Made by a program: the position numbers and the translations under genes. The notes beneath the pieces are model-generated. The model was not told the DNA's origin. It did not search any database and worked only from the letters and a program-made list of their open reading frames with translations. Shown in pieces: positions 47,085 through 59,200 of a DNA stretch of 64,000 nucleotides; positions within the stretch are counted from its first letter, which is position 1, and every line of letters starts with the position of its first letter. The stretch covers positions 37,763-101,762 of the forward strand of contig JANBPK010000785.1 of the NCBI GenBank assembly GCA_027579435.1, in the 5' to 3' direction. Source of the DNA: Candolleomyces eurysporus (Eukaryota > Basidiomycota > Agaricomycetes > Agaricales > Psathyrellaceae).

Positions 47085-49210
47085 TCACGCACATTCACAC
47101 GGCAAACCTACACTTGGAGACCAAGTTCGTTCTTCTGGCCGTGTGAAGGGTCTCCAGGCCCCTGACGTGTGCTCGTTTGACCACGAAACCTCCATATCCA
47201 TTCCTTCCAAATCTACGTCAGGATCGTTTTCGAGCTTTTTCAACATAGCCCATTCGTTTTTCTTGCTCTTAGTCTGGGCCTCGTCTGCCATTATTTCCTC
47301 CAGCTCTTTCTCCTCTCCCGACTTCCCAGTCGCAAAATGCACTTGGAGCTTCCTTAGCAACGCTATTCCAAGATCCTTGCCCAGCTTATGCCGCCGAGAA
47401 CGAACGAAGTTTAGCAAAGTCTCTTCGTTGAACTCCGCCGTGACCAACCGCACAGTGAGAGAAGTCAGGTTAGAGCAGAGAGAAGGGGGGNTCCAAAAGA
47501 CCGCCACCACGTCCCTCGATTTCGCCTGTCTCCACCATGCCGTCCGTCGCCTTCGCCTGACCAGACCCACCACTACCCTCCGCCTCTGGCACGGGCTTGT
47601 TCACTTCCACAATATTAGGTGTCAACTCTTCCATAAACTTGTTTCCCAAGTAAGCTGGTCGAAGCTGGTGATCCCTTTCAATTCCGCTGTAGTGCGGCAA
47701 AATCCATGGCATCCCGATCCGATACGCCGTCTTTTCCTGATCCATATTCAAAACCAATTTCTTCACGTATCTCGCCAACCTCAAGCACTCCCTCAAATCC
47801 TTCTGCGTCATATGGCTGTAGTCAAGGGCTAGTTTCCTCAAACCATAGCCCCAACTCTCCAACAAGGTCACCAAAGAAGATTCCTTGCGAGGGTCTGGGA
47901 CCGCCGAAGTCGAGAACGATAGAGAAGATAGGGAAGGGAGCTCGAGAGATTTGAAGAAGTCGGTTAAAGGGTATTTCCTTTCCTCCCGGACCCAGAGTTT
48001 TTCGAGGAAAGGCATAGAAACGTGCCGGATCTCCTTGGGACCGACCAGCGCGCCTGGTTCGTTCAACATTCCAAAGTGCTGTTCTGGGCCAAACGTGAGG
48101 CCGCACTGGCGAAGGTTGGGACAGGTAGCCAACAGGTTCAAGGCATGGCTAGGAGTGAAGCTGAGGGAGGCGTAAGGATTGTCTTGAGAATGGTTGGAGT
48201 AGCCGTAGAAGAAGAGGCTGGTAAGGTTGGACCACCGTACGGGAATATTCCTGAGCTCCTGCTGCAGTAAAGGAAGGGAGATGAATCGAAGGCTGGGAGC
48301 AGTGATAAAGCTGCCTCCGTTGAATAATGGCTCCGTAGTTGAATCATCTGAGACGATTGGGTTGAAGAGCCCCCATCCAGGGTGCGGACGGAGCTTAGGT
48401 TGGGCGCAAACACGTAAAGATTGGATGATGGGTGCTTCCTCCGCAGGGACCGACAGTAGTTCAGCGACGATATCCTTGGCAGCAGAAATCTCGAGCCGTT
48501 CCCACTGTCGAGAGTATGAACGAATGAGGGAGACGATCTCCTTCACCTCCTTGCGTTTGGAGGCGTCAGGATCCCCTAACTGTAGCTCCATGCCAGGGGG
48601 GNTTGTTCCTGGGATTCCATTGGATAAAGGATATGGAGAGGGGAGACGTGCCAGCCCGCTTGAGCCATTCCTCAACAATTTGCTTCCTCTGGACAATCTT
48701 GTAGTCCCAAAGGCGCATTTGGACGTCAATGATTGCCTTCTGCTCGTGGGTTAACGGCTGCTCGCCTGTGAAGAAAATCGGAGGACCCGGAAGACAAACA
48801 GCTTTGCGAGGGCAGGGGGGAATGGGTATGTGAATGCTCGCCCAAAACAATGGCATATTCAGCGCAAGCTCCCTCCACTGCTTGCAAACATGGGTTAACA
48901 ACAGAGGGGCCTGCGCTGGAGACATGATGGCATTGTGCTTGGTGGGGAGGCAAAGTAGAAAGATGGCGTATAGGATATCAACCGGTACATGTCGGATGGG
49001 AGCCAAAAGCGCGTGGTGATTCGCTATGTAGAGCTTGTAGGCATCGCGCTTGGCTTTGAGCTCGGAGAGCTCTAGGGTAACCCGTCGAATGTCCTCATCG
49101 AGACTAGCTAGGTCGGGGATGGGTTTATCGAGCAAACTACGGATCTCCTTCAGCTCCGTTGCGGTAGGGGCATAGTTAGTACCAAACCGAGTTAAGAAAG
49201 GAGATTCCAT
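47085..49210 (-). CDS. F-box protein, Agaricomycete type
   Basis: Probable substrate receptor of an SCF ubiquitin ligase. A single exon gives 707 residues when the Ns at 47491 and 48602 are removed; each sits next to a C/G homopolymer and otherwise splits the gene into three frames. The N-terminus has the common Agaricomycete layout: a helix LASLDEDIRRVTLELSELKAKRDA, then the F-box-like core HHALLAPIRHVPVDILYAIF and LLLTHVCKQWRELALNMPLFWASI. A long Leu-rich region follows (HALNLLATCPNLRQCGLTF; LPSLSSLSFSTS), suggesting LRR-like target binding, then a Gly/Glu-rich loop and a charged tail. The annotated start is ATG 49210, the first ATG of the frame. It is convergent with the second GMC gene. 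A fragment of its 3' end lies after the first GMC gene. Confidence 0.82.
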
Positions 49211-49396
49211 GATGAACAGAGAAGAGGACGAAACCGAGTCCAATGGAAGATAATCTGATCATTACAAAGCCCTGATTATACAGCTATGTCACGGGATAAG
49301 AGATGAACAGAACAGAAGGAGAGAGTAGAGTACGATGAACTACGNCGATCCACAACATTCTGTGTTATTCCGGAGGTTTCAACATCCACCTTTCCA

Positions 49397-50125
49397 TTAG
49401 CCACGCTTTATTCCGAAACGCTGCTTCGAAGCGTATTTCTGCCACCGACGGATATCCTCCCGCGACAGTAAAAGTTCCACGGTGTGATAGTGCTGGGCAA
49501 GTTCTTCGCCTCGCGCCACACTGTGAACGACCGAATGGCAAGGCCTGAACAATAGAGGACGACCGCAATTTCACCGGAGAGATCATTATATTCATTTAAT
49601 GCGAAGAGGATGCTAAAGCATAGCGGCAACGCACCTGCACAACCACGCAACCTTGTTGAGCATGGACTCAGGGTGCCAGCCTTTCTTCAAGACCTTGGCA
49701 TGCGTTGATTTGGGTATTAGATGGTGGTATGTGAGAGGAACATCTCGTTCACAGATCTCGCACTCCTTTGTCCTCGTCGAGCCCCATATAGGTGGAGGAG
49801 CAGTCGCCTGTTCGATATAGCTTTCGAGAGCCTTGCGAAGGAATTTGACCGCATCATCGGTATCTTCCGCTTGACCATACGAGATCAAGGTATCGACAAA
49901 CGACGGAGAAATAGCGTCCAGTGATATGCTCTGAACACCATCTTCCACGNNGTTGCGTCCTTCGAANGTCGCNGATTGGTACCGCTCCGGTACGATGGGC
50001 CATGCTTCCGCAGCAAGATATGAGGCGAATTCGTCGAGTTCATCTGCTGCCGTCTTGANCTCGGGATCCTTGAACAGCTGAGAGGCNACACTGTCCTTGA
50101 AAAGACTGTACTGTGAGGANTCCAT
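49397..50125 (-). CDS. HNH-like zinc-binding protein
   Basis: Two exons, 50125-49635 and 49544-49397, give 212 residues. An acidic helical N-terminal half (ADELDEFASYLAAEAW) is followed by a C-terminal HNH-type metal site: CEIC, then HHLIPKSTH, then LCRPCHSVVH, with the last Cys/His pair completed across the intron. It ends with the pattern EELAQHYHTVELLLSRED, which recurs in this fungal family. The fold suggests a treble-clef nuclease or nucleic-acid-binding protein, but activity is unproven. Ns in exon 1 act as substitutions and leave the frame intact. The gene lies in the same direction as the two F-box genes, between them. Confidence 0.8.
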
Positions 50126-50310
50126 CGGNNAAAGGGAAAGCGTGAGCGTGAACGTTGAGTGAAACCATCGTCTGNNNNTTAAATGCAACAATCGTGGCAA
50201 GGACGGTCCCGAAATTGCCGAAATGACAGGAGATGGCTGTGTAACACATAATATGACGCATGAGCGCTAAGCGTTNGGGACNAAGTCATAATTACAGTAA
50301 ATGAGCTCTA

Positions 50311-51892
50311 CTAGGTATGGACCAAGGACTTCAGTAANTACTTCTGCAAAGGCCTTCGCGGTGCAGGATTNATCGGAGCATCCACTGTCGCGACGGTGAC
50401 CANGCAAGGACGGAATGAATCTCGATCAACAATTATCGACCCTTGACTCTCCAGCTCCTTCACNAGCGCCCTCTCCGCCGCCTTCAACCTNGTAGCTGCA
50501 CTCATAGGTGCGAATGTGATTNTTTCGAGATGCTCACCATACCTCGNCTCCCGAAGCCAGGAGATCACAAACACGTAGTTGAACGCCATTGTGAAGGTAA
50601 TCTCCCTCGCCACATGAGCATTTATCAAAATGGATTCCAAAACTTCCGCGCTCCCAACTTTTAGGTGCAAGAACAGATGTGTAGCTCGAGAGAGAAGNTT
50701 CCGTGAATGAGAGAAAACGTATCCAAGCGGGGCTGGGGNGTCGATATAAANCGCGTCACCATCGAAGACNAGGGTATCCTCATTCCGTGATGCTGCAGAA
50801 CGCACAACAGCAGTGGNCNTGAACATCNGATCACCGTCTNCAACAGCGTCGTCCGAGTGGCCAGCCAGGAAANAAGGNAGGATGGCGNCTTCATGNGAAT
50901 GGAAGAGGGAATTTGACCATAGATGGATGATGCANTTCTTTGAAAGGTCTAGNTGGGCGAGGAAGTGGGATGGTTGGTCAATTGCCAAATGAAACTCCCC
51001 CATTTCGAATTCGCGCAATCTCGGGAGCCTTGTCCGTTCACTTGGGGGTTGCGGATCTGGTGGAATCATTGGCCCTGCATTGACAAGTCGCAAATGTTCC
51101 AACGCGGGAGAGAGCGACAGGACGTCGAGGAANTCGGAAATGGGCTGGCGGAAGTCGCGATCTTGCTGCTCAAGNGAAAGATGAGTCAGGTTCTCGAACC
51201 TGTTCTCTGGCCACGCCAAAACCTCTTTGAGTGCCAAACGTTTCAGCATCGGTAACCCTTCCACGCCTCCAAAAATACGGGGAAGGTACCGCGGAGCGTC
51301 AGAACTGGAGGAAAAATTCCAAGGGCTCAAATCGAGGGCGAGCGACTCGAGGTTAGGANCGTGAAANTCTTCTAAAAGGTCCCAAACTTGTTCGCGAAGA
51401 TGCCAGGCCCCTTGTATATGGAACGACGTCAGCTGCTCGGCGTGCTGGTCTTTGAGCTTCTGAAAGAATGCACTAGGCCGAATCGAACGCGTCACGTAGT
51501 CGAACACGAAGGTACCGAGGTTCCATGAGACATGCAGTGGGACAGAAGGCCCTGCACGTTGTAGGAAAGAAGTGCCGTAGGACTCTTGCTTCAGGGTTTG
51601 TTGACTTGGGGGGAGGAAGAGGTTGCTCCAGAGGATAGGTTCGGCCATGGAGACCTGCCTCCAATGCGAACACACGTGGGCTGTCGCGCAGATCCAGGAG
51701 TTGAGTTTGAANAGCTTCTGCTCCTGATCGAGCAACGGTGGAAATATGTTCTTTGACAGCTCATGGTGTGGAGAGTACGAGACGAAGCTGAAGATGAGGG
51801 CGAGTAACTCCGAAGGGAGGGTATTGATGGTCTGCCTTGCGTTGTAACGTCTCCGTATTAAACGCGAGATATCTTGAGCTTCGCGCTCATAT
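50311..51892 (-). CDS. F-box protein, second copy type (5' end unresolved)
   Basis: The main exon reads from about 51892 down to the stop at 50311. Near its start are the helix EREAQDISRLIRRRYNARQ and the F-box core INTLPSELLALIFSFV, followed by AHVCSHWRQVSMAEPILWSN. An LRR-like body rich in Leu follows (NLESLALDLSPWNF, LEHLRLVNAGPMI, RLPRLREFEMGEF). More than 20 Ns occur, nearly all as base substitutions that keep the frame. The start codon was not found: an in-frame TAG just upstream of GTTCTTTTATATGAG suggests a splice acceptor and a further upstream exon between about 51900 and 52000. The protein is likely an SCF substrate receptor. Confidence 0.75.
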
Positions 51893-52633
51893 AAAAGAAC
51901 CTATCCATAAAACAGCTTGTCTTACAACCACGATCCTCATGAAGTGGTTGATTTAGTACTTGCCTCTTCTGTAGAGACAGCCCTATGAAAAATTTTAGAC
52001 TATTGTGTCGAACTTTGGTCGTGATCTTAAGTACTCACTTCGGGATGCTCTCCTCTGTTTGTAGCTTCCACCTAAGAGCCTTTATTAGTTCGAGGACAGA
52101 AAGCTCGCCCCCAGGGGGAATAACCATGATAGTTTACGACGACGCTGAATCATATTACTCGGCGAATGTGTCAGATCTGTGTGTACATGTTATNTTTCGG
52201 GGTCTAACAACCATCGATTGCCCTTGAGATCTTTACTAATAGATCCAAGTGGATTACTTGGAACGAGCAGATGAACCATTTTTAGGGATANNNNNNCACT
52301 TTATGTCTGATGTGAATTAANTTCTTTAGGTCGTACATGGTGTAGGATGTTTACTATTACATTACTGATTCGTAGCAAATTAAAGAAGACTGCGATTNCG
52401 GTTCGGGCATACCATGAATATGGAGACGATCACTCGCATTGGCACCGCTATATATCCGGTCCTGAAGCTATATTGAGATCTTGAAGGTACACCAGCCAGC
52501 CACGTCTGCAGTAGGATGCCCGACTTGNTGTGTTGAATCACTTGAAAACCTGTAGACAACAGTAAATTAAGTCTGGCATTGTTAGCACACAAGTTAATAA
52601 TCTATGATTATAACTAAATCTCATACCGTATAC
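51893..52633. other. N-containing spacer, no supported gene
   Basis: Probably holds the 5' exon and promoter of the second F-box gene and the 3' UTR of the zinc-finger gene. A run of six Ns at 52291-52296 looks like an assembly patch. No family was recognised. Confidence 0.35.
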
Positions 52634-54023
52634 CTAACATGCAACTCCTTTTGAGGCTTTACCGGCCTTCCAAGGTGCTCTCACATCCGCACCTGGAGGG
52701 AGCCACCTCAACGTCACCCCTCGGAAACCTCTACGATTGCAGCCCTTCGAGTTCAATGATGACGGTGTCGAACCACTGGATGAGTCCGACGGTGGTGAAT
52801 GAGACAATTCAGTCGAAGAGGAGGAGGGCGTTGATTCAGATGAGGAGGGATAGAACGCTGGAGGGTCGGAAGACACAACAACAGGGTCGCTGAAATCTAC
52901 ATTGTACGGGCCAGATGGAAGACTTTGCTCAGCTGGTAAGTCCACCAGATGCGTTCGATAGTGTCGTTTCGCGTTGGAGATGACAGAGAACGATTTATCA
53001 CAGCCTTGGTATGGACATACATGGGCTGCAAAGATTGTCAGTCAGTCAGCACTGCATCGTAAGACTCTTGGAAAAGCAAGGAAAAATAGGAAGTGGTAAG
53101 TGGTTGAACGACGTACGTTTGGTCTTCGTATGCATGTTCATATGAGTTCGAAGTCCACTGGGTCTGTCGATCACCAAGGCAACATGATGTTCAGTCATCA
53201 GCTTCGCCTCGTCAGACAGGGTCTAGGCTCAACTAGACACCGTTTAAATGGGAAAAGAAATGCCTACCTGGGGAAGGACTTTTGACATATCGGGCATTGG
53301 TGAAACTTGACCTTCTTCAACTTGTATCTCGGCGGGTTGTTGAATTTCGTGACTACGACTTTCGAAAAACAAGCGTGCTAAGCAGCGATGAAATCAGGGC
53401 TAAAGCGGTAAAATGATTAGATGGATGCCACGTACGTCTTCAAGTTCTTCCTCGTTATTTTGTAGTTGCTGGTCTGGGCGAGAGGGAAGGACGGTCGATG
53501 ATGACGAGGCGTGCTCAGGCTTGTTGGCAACGGTCATCTTGCCCCGAAAATGCTTCTGAATCGGTCCCCCANGTCCTTTCGGAAGGAGGTAGCTGCCTTT
53601 CTACCAGTTGTTCTGGTTCGCACTGAGGCCAACTCGGCTGAAGCTGCGGCGACGGAGGTCCCACAGAGAATGCAGACTCCGAGCTGCTATCCGAATCTGT
53701 CAGCGCTGGAAGCTCCCAGTCCGGTGTGATCCTGTCAGAATCATCGGCCATAATTCGAGAGGGTGGAGACGGCTCTGAGGGAAGCTGTAAATGTCGCCGT
53801 GCCATGGTAGGCTCCGTGTAGCTGTCGTAATAATCGCAGTCGTCATCATCAGCTATCGTATTGCCAGTTAGCGACCGACGGCCTTGGCGTACAAGCGGGA
53901 GAATATAGACAGACCATCCATAGCGACGTCCGCGTCTTCATCATCCTCTTCTTGCAAAGAGGTGCGTTGACAGGATTCCGGAAATCTCTGCCCCTGAAAG
54001 CCCAACGAGCCAATAGCTGCCAT
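52634..54023 (-). CDS. Two-finger C2H2 zinc-finger protein
   Basis: Probable nuclear transcription factor. Exons: 54023-53915, 53852-53436, 53377-53268, 53163-53117 and 53025-52634, giving 357 residues when the N at 53572 is dropped (with it, the frame stops early). The N-terminal half is acidic and Ser/Pro-rich (EEDDEDADVAMDG; TDSDSSSESAFSV), like an activation region. Finger 1 is CPICQKSFPRPSGLRTHMNMH, split by an intron after FPR; finger 2 is CPYQGCDKSFSVISNAKRHYRTH, with its CPYQGC in the last exon. The pairing of a C-x2-C and a C-x4-C finger with an NAKRH helix is common in basidiomycete regulators. The C-terminal tail is Ser/Pro-rich, then basic. DNA target unknown. Confidence 0.85.
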
Positions 54024-56266
54024 ATCTAAGGGCGGCCAGGTTCAGCCAGTACATAACATGAAATTCGTATCGTGCGCCTACCAAACGATGATTCACCAGG
54101 TGAAAGGCTGCTTGAGTCCGTGTTCCATTCTATTCCCGCCTATATAGGGTGTTTCAGAGAAGCAAGTGGTCAGTTAAGCCATCCGCCAACTATGCCGACG
54201 AAAAATCTGCCTACCACACCTACGACTATAGCCATCCTGCGACACGGAGCGAAAGATGATGTTCAGATTTAAATGGGACACCGACTGAGAGTGGGCAGGT
54301 GAATGCGTGTCTCCTATCCACGAGTTTGTGAGTAAGCTCTTCACAGATAACCCAGAGTCCCACGTACTAAGAAGCTGCTTCGGCGGTCTAGTTGGCTATC
54401 CAAGTTCACTGGCGTCGGCAAAAAAATCCAAGCCTGAATTGTAGCCTGCTCGCTCACCCGTTCAGCGACGATGGTAGTGGTGTTGATAACACGGTCATAG
54501 TACGTACGGGTATGATGTTATACCCAAACGCACAGACCACACCAATGTAAAAGCACCAGAATGGATATGAGGAAGACATGAGGTATTGACCGGTGGAGTA
54601 ACGTCACCGTCTGAGCGCAGACATGACGTACCCATTCCCAGTCATTCACACCCTCTACATCATTACCAGAACAACTCGCCGCCCGAATTGTTGGCTGACC
54701 GAATCATTGACGCTTGAGGAAACGACTCCGCACCACTAGCATCTGATGACGGGAATTTTCGAGCCCATAGGAAGGCCCCCGTAGGGGAACCCCGGAATTG
54801 GAAAGGGTTCGTGCGGTTATGGTAAGTGATTACCTTCTGTGTGGGGAAGATCTATGAGGTGCTCCAAACCTCAAATACAAATTCCCAATGGAATAGGCTT
54901 TTCTCCTTTTGATAAGTTGGAGAGCGCCAACTATATAAGAAACGCATTAGCAGGCTCCTAGCCTTCGAATTTCCATGGCACTAACTCACCGACCATAGGA
55001 AAATTCTCACTTCTTCTCACAGAGTAGGCTCGGAAAAAATTCACTGCGTATTCTATTTCTCGTCGTTGTTGGAAACTCGGGCACCTCCTGTCACCGGAAG
55101 TTGGCGAGGTGGAGCTACTAGCGCGGGTCGCCGGTAATGAGGACTTCTTATCGAAAGCGGCTGAGCGATTGAAGGTGTGTTCATTCGATTTCACACTCTG
55201 GAAGATTCTCTGAAGGAAAGAGAATTGGAAGAAGTTTGCGGAGCAAACAAACAAACTCGCCACGGGATGGGGGAACTGTGGAGTCTCGCGCCTCAAATGG
55301 TGGCTTCAGGGCTAATGCCAGTCGCTGAGTTTTTGTTCTCCGGTGCCCGAGTGGTCATCGCCATTTGACGGGGTAGTCCAATCAAACTTAGAGCCCAAAG
55401 GACGACACTCTCCCAGTTCCTGGAGAAAATATAATCGGTGTCAGTAAAATCCCTACCAGACTCCGAGACGGCGCACTGAATAGATATCGTATCTCCAAGT
55501 CAGCAAACTTACAAAGGCCGCGTAGAGAACATAGAAAACAGTCGACGAACTCGGAGAAATAACCTCTCGTCAACATCTAAATTACAAGAAGCGCGAGGCA
55601 TGGTGATGGGGAACTGTGGAGTTCAGCGCCTCAAATGGTCGCTTCGGGCATATGCCAGCCAACCGCTGGGTTTCTCCTGTCTCCGGAGGCCGAGGGGTCA
55701 CCGGTCGCCTTCTGATGAGGTCCGTCCAATCAATTGAGAACAGGGACTCTTCCTAAACAAAGCACGATGCCGTGAGTAAGGTCAACTGGAGACGGAAATG
55801 TGCGCACCAGGAATTCCGAGTCGCCAAACCGCAATCAGAAAAGGGAGAAAGACAACTCAGTAGGTGGAGTCCGAGCCCAAGAACGTTGACACAGGTGTAA
55901 AGCAAAGGAATAGTAGTCGCAGACAACTTGTGTCGAGATCTAAAATACAAAGAGGAACCTAGAAAGCAAAGCAAAAGCACAAACAGGTTCAGATGGATGC
56001 ATGATGTATATGGATATCGTCCGTTTAAGGAGGTAGCAATAGTAGGGTTGAACGTGAGCTCCAAAAGTCCAAATAGCGTAGGATGTAGCATGGAAAGTCT
56101 AAGCAACACATATATGGCTCCTCGTCGTCTGCGAGCAGGGCGGTCAAACCAAAAAAGGAAGTATATCCGCTCGTCCGTGCAGCTGGCATACGGTCCAGCA
56201 TGATCGTCATTTAAATCGTCATCAACTCCCCAACACCACAACTCACTGGAACGCATTAGTGTTAAG
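54024..56266. other. Gene-free region with a direct repeat
   Basis: No supported gene. About 55266-55420 and 55605-55750 are diverged direct repeats (GGGGAACTGTGGAG, CGCCTCAAATGGT, ATGCCAG and GTCCAATCAA in the same order). A - strand frame at 55753-56319 exists but shows no family signal and lies directly after the DnaJ stop. The first ~130 bp should hold the zinc-finger gene promoter. Confidence 0.45.
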
Positions 56267-59200
56267 TCAACGTGGGTGGTGCTGCTGCCTCGCCCGACTC
56301 TTCGAAGCCTTCGTCTCAATCTTCACATACTCCGAATCTTCATTGTTGTGTGACCCTGGATATCCTGGCGCTCCACCCGCGCCCGCACTCGGACCGGCAC
56401 CAAACCCAGGCGGCGACGGGTCATTAGGATCCTTCTTCACACCCATATACGCCTCCCCCAAAATCTGCAACGCAACAGCTCTCAACTCCAATTTCCCCTT
56501 TGACAGGTTCGGTTCAGCGAATATCCTATCGCAGACTTCGCGAAGGATAGATTCGATTTCGAGCTTCGCACCCTATAAAGCGCAGGTATGATGTCAGTTA
56601 TCCAATTATTCGTTTCGGAGAGAGAGGGGGGNACAACAAACGCACCTTGAACAAAGCCTGCAACCCCTTCTCCGCCGCTTGCTCCTCCAGTCTCTTTCTC
56701 TCTTCAGGCGAAAGACCCCCGGCCTTCTCAGCAGCTGCGATCTGGTCAAACACGGCTTTCAGCTCGATGGCCGAACGCAGAGTTGACACACTAGAATTTC
56801 ATTCCGTCAGCACTCATTCACTGTCAAAAGGAATCATGGTTTTATGTGGGGGATGGACGAGTAGAGCGAGAGAAGGGACGCAGATAGCGGAAGGAGATCG
56901 CAGTAGGGGAAAGGAAGGTGAATCCAATACTCACGTCTCGCTGAACACATGATACTTGCCCTGTACATTATGCAGCCACCCACCTACACCGAACAGCGTC
57001 TGGTTCGTCGCTAGGTGGTGTTTGGCTTTGGCGACGTAGACGAATCCGATGGCTTGTAGAAGTTCGACGCCGTAAGATTCGCGTTTCAAGTCCCTATGGA
57101 CGCGTCAGTCAATGAGAAGAAAAGGGGAGGAAGAATGGACACGCACTCAGCCTCCAGCTCGCAAATCGTCTTCCAACTCTGCGTAACATCCGGATCGTGA
57201 GGGCCCGTCGCAGATTCCGTGAATATGCTAAGCTTCCTCGTGAGGGTCTCCACCAATTTGCCGACCCGCTCCGCTCGAGCAGCAGCTTTCTACCAGGGTA
57301 ATCAGTTCATCAGCATTCACCCATACACGGGAAAAAAAAANGAAGCTGATCATCGTACCTCTGCAGCCCTCACCCTCTCCTTCTCCTCCCTCACCCTCCT
57401 CTTCTCATCCCTCTTCCTCTTCTCCTCCGGACTCAGCTCCTTCTTCTTCGACCCCTCCTTCCCCTCAACCTTCTTCCCATCCTCCTCCTTGTCATCATCG
57501 TCCTCATCATCCGCCTCCTGCATCGCAGCCTTCATGTCGCTCGCCAGCCCAATATGCCCGATGATGGGCACAAACCGGTCCCCGCCAAAGATCGCGCCAA
57601 ACACCTCTTCGGGGTCGACGAACCCGCCTTCGGGCTGCGACTCCTTGGCCCCAAACTCGTTGTACTTCTTCCGGAGGTCGGGGTCGGATAAAGTTTGGTA
57701 TGCTATGCCGATCTGGGTGAACCGCGCAGAGGCCGTTGGGTCGTCTGGGTTCTTGTCCGGGTGGTGCTTTATCGCGAGGCGGCCTGTACGGATGAACGAG
57801 GTGGTTAGCATTTGTTTGTTTTACGAACAGGCAAGTGAGGTATAAAGGATGGAGCGAGGAACATAACCGGAATCGCAGGTCTGAGCCCNATCTATTTGTG
57901 GTCATCCCGCGTTTCACGCCAACAGCATTCAGATTCGCCAAGAAACGAAACCAGAGATACCTAGGCCAAACGATGACGGCGCAATTCCGCATCACAGCCA
58001 GCCAAACGTTCCGGGCTCCCCAAGCAACCACAGAACAGACAAACAACAAGAAAGAGATACAACAGAGCAAAGAAATAAGGCNAGCCCAAACCAAAAAAAA
58101 AAAAAGGACGTACGATAAGCTTTCTTGATATCATCCGTCGTAGCATCCACCGCCACACCCAGGATATCATAGTACCCCGTCTCAAGCGGCCGGTCCTGCG
58201 TCCCAATCTTGCGCGACGACTTCTTCTTGTCTCCTCCCNCTGGCGTCCCCGCTCCTGGCCCCGGNCCCGNTCCTGGTCCCGGTCCCGAGCCCGCAACCCC
58301 GATTCCTGGCCCTGNATTGGCAGTACGGTTGCTGCTGCTGCTGCTAGCGANCCCGTAACTCGGATTCGAGGCGTGCAGTCCGCCAGCTGCGTTGTTGATA
58401 TGCGCGATATAGTGTGGTGGGACTTGGGTCTGTNATTCGACAATCCAAATTAGCTCTCTCCGTCTGTGATAACGAGTGCGCAGCAAAAGTAAAAAAAANT
58501 GATAAAAGAAATGATATCGAAATATGATGATTATCAGCAGAAAAGAAAAANGAAAGAATATGTGTAGAATGGTGGGCGGAATATTAACCACCACACCTCT
58601 GGCAGCCCGCACACTCGTGGGGCGCACGTTTTCGTCCCGGCGCAAGATGCTTCATTAGATCCTAGGCGGCGGAGGCGTGGTCGAGAGACCCCCCCCTCTG
58701 CGCATCATCGGAATATCCCATCTCCAAAAAAAAAAAAGGCGGGAGGGAAAGAAAGAAAGAATTCTCGAACAAATAAACAAATGTATAAAAGAATGAAAGC
58801 ATGAATGAATGAATGAAAAAAAAGAAANTAAATAAAGATAGATCGACGGGAGATCGACTCCTTCCCAGATGAGACGAGACGATCCGGTGAAGGTGTGAAC
58901 GAACGCGGGGGGGGAAGGGGTGCACGAGGGGGACCCAGGGTAATCCAGGAGCCCGAAACCGACACCTGTATCGAGGCAGGCCGCACGGTGCCATATGCAT
59001 CAATCAAGCAACTCGAGCCCTGTCAGAGTCGAAACAGCAGCAGCAGAGAGAGACATATCTCGCTGCCACCACCACCAGGAGCACAAATTCCCCAAATAAA
59101 CAAATAAATTGCATAAAAAANTGGTGATGAGCTCGTGGATAATCAGTTTAACAAGAGATTAAACCCGGCTCCGCATGCCAGACCAGTCGCTGGCCATGGT

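Noticed and set aside
55753..56319. 188-codon - strand frame downstream of the DnaJ gene
   Set aside because: It overlaps the DnaJ 3' end, has mixed hydrophobic content without family landmarks and no promoter separation; more likely 3' UTR and chance.
57219..57845. Ser-rich + strand frame opposite the DnaJ gene
   Set aside because: It is the reverse complement of the Lys/Glu-rich coiled coil; its low-complexity Ser/Leu/Phe content is a by-product of GAG and AAG codons.
58441..58830. A-rich tracts considered as a retrotransposon tail
   Set aside because: No coding remnant or target-site duplication was seen; the tracts lie within the inferred DnaJ intron and include microsatellites.
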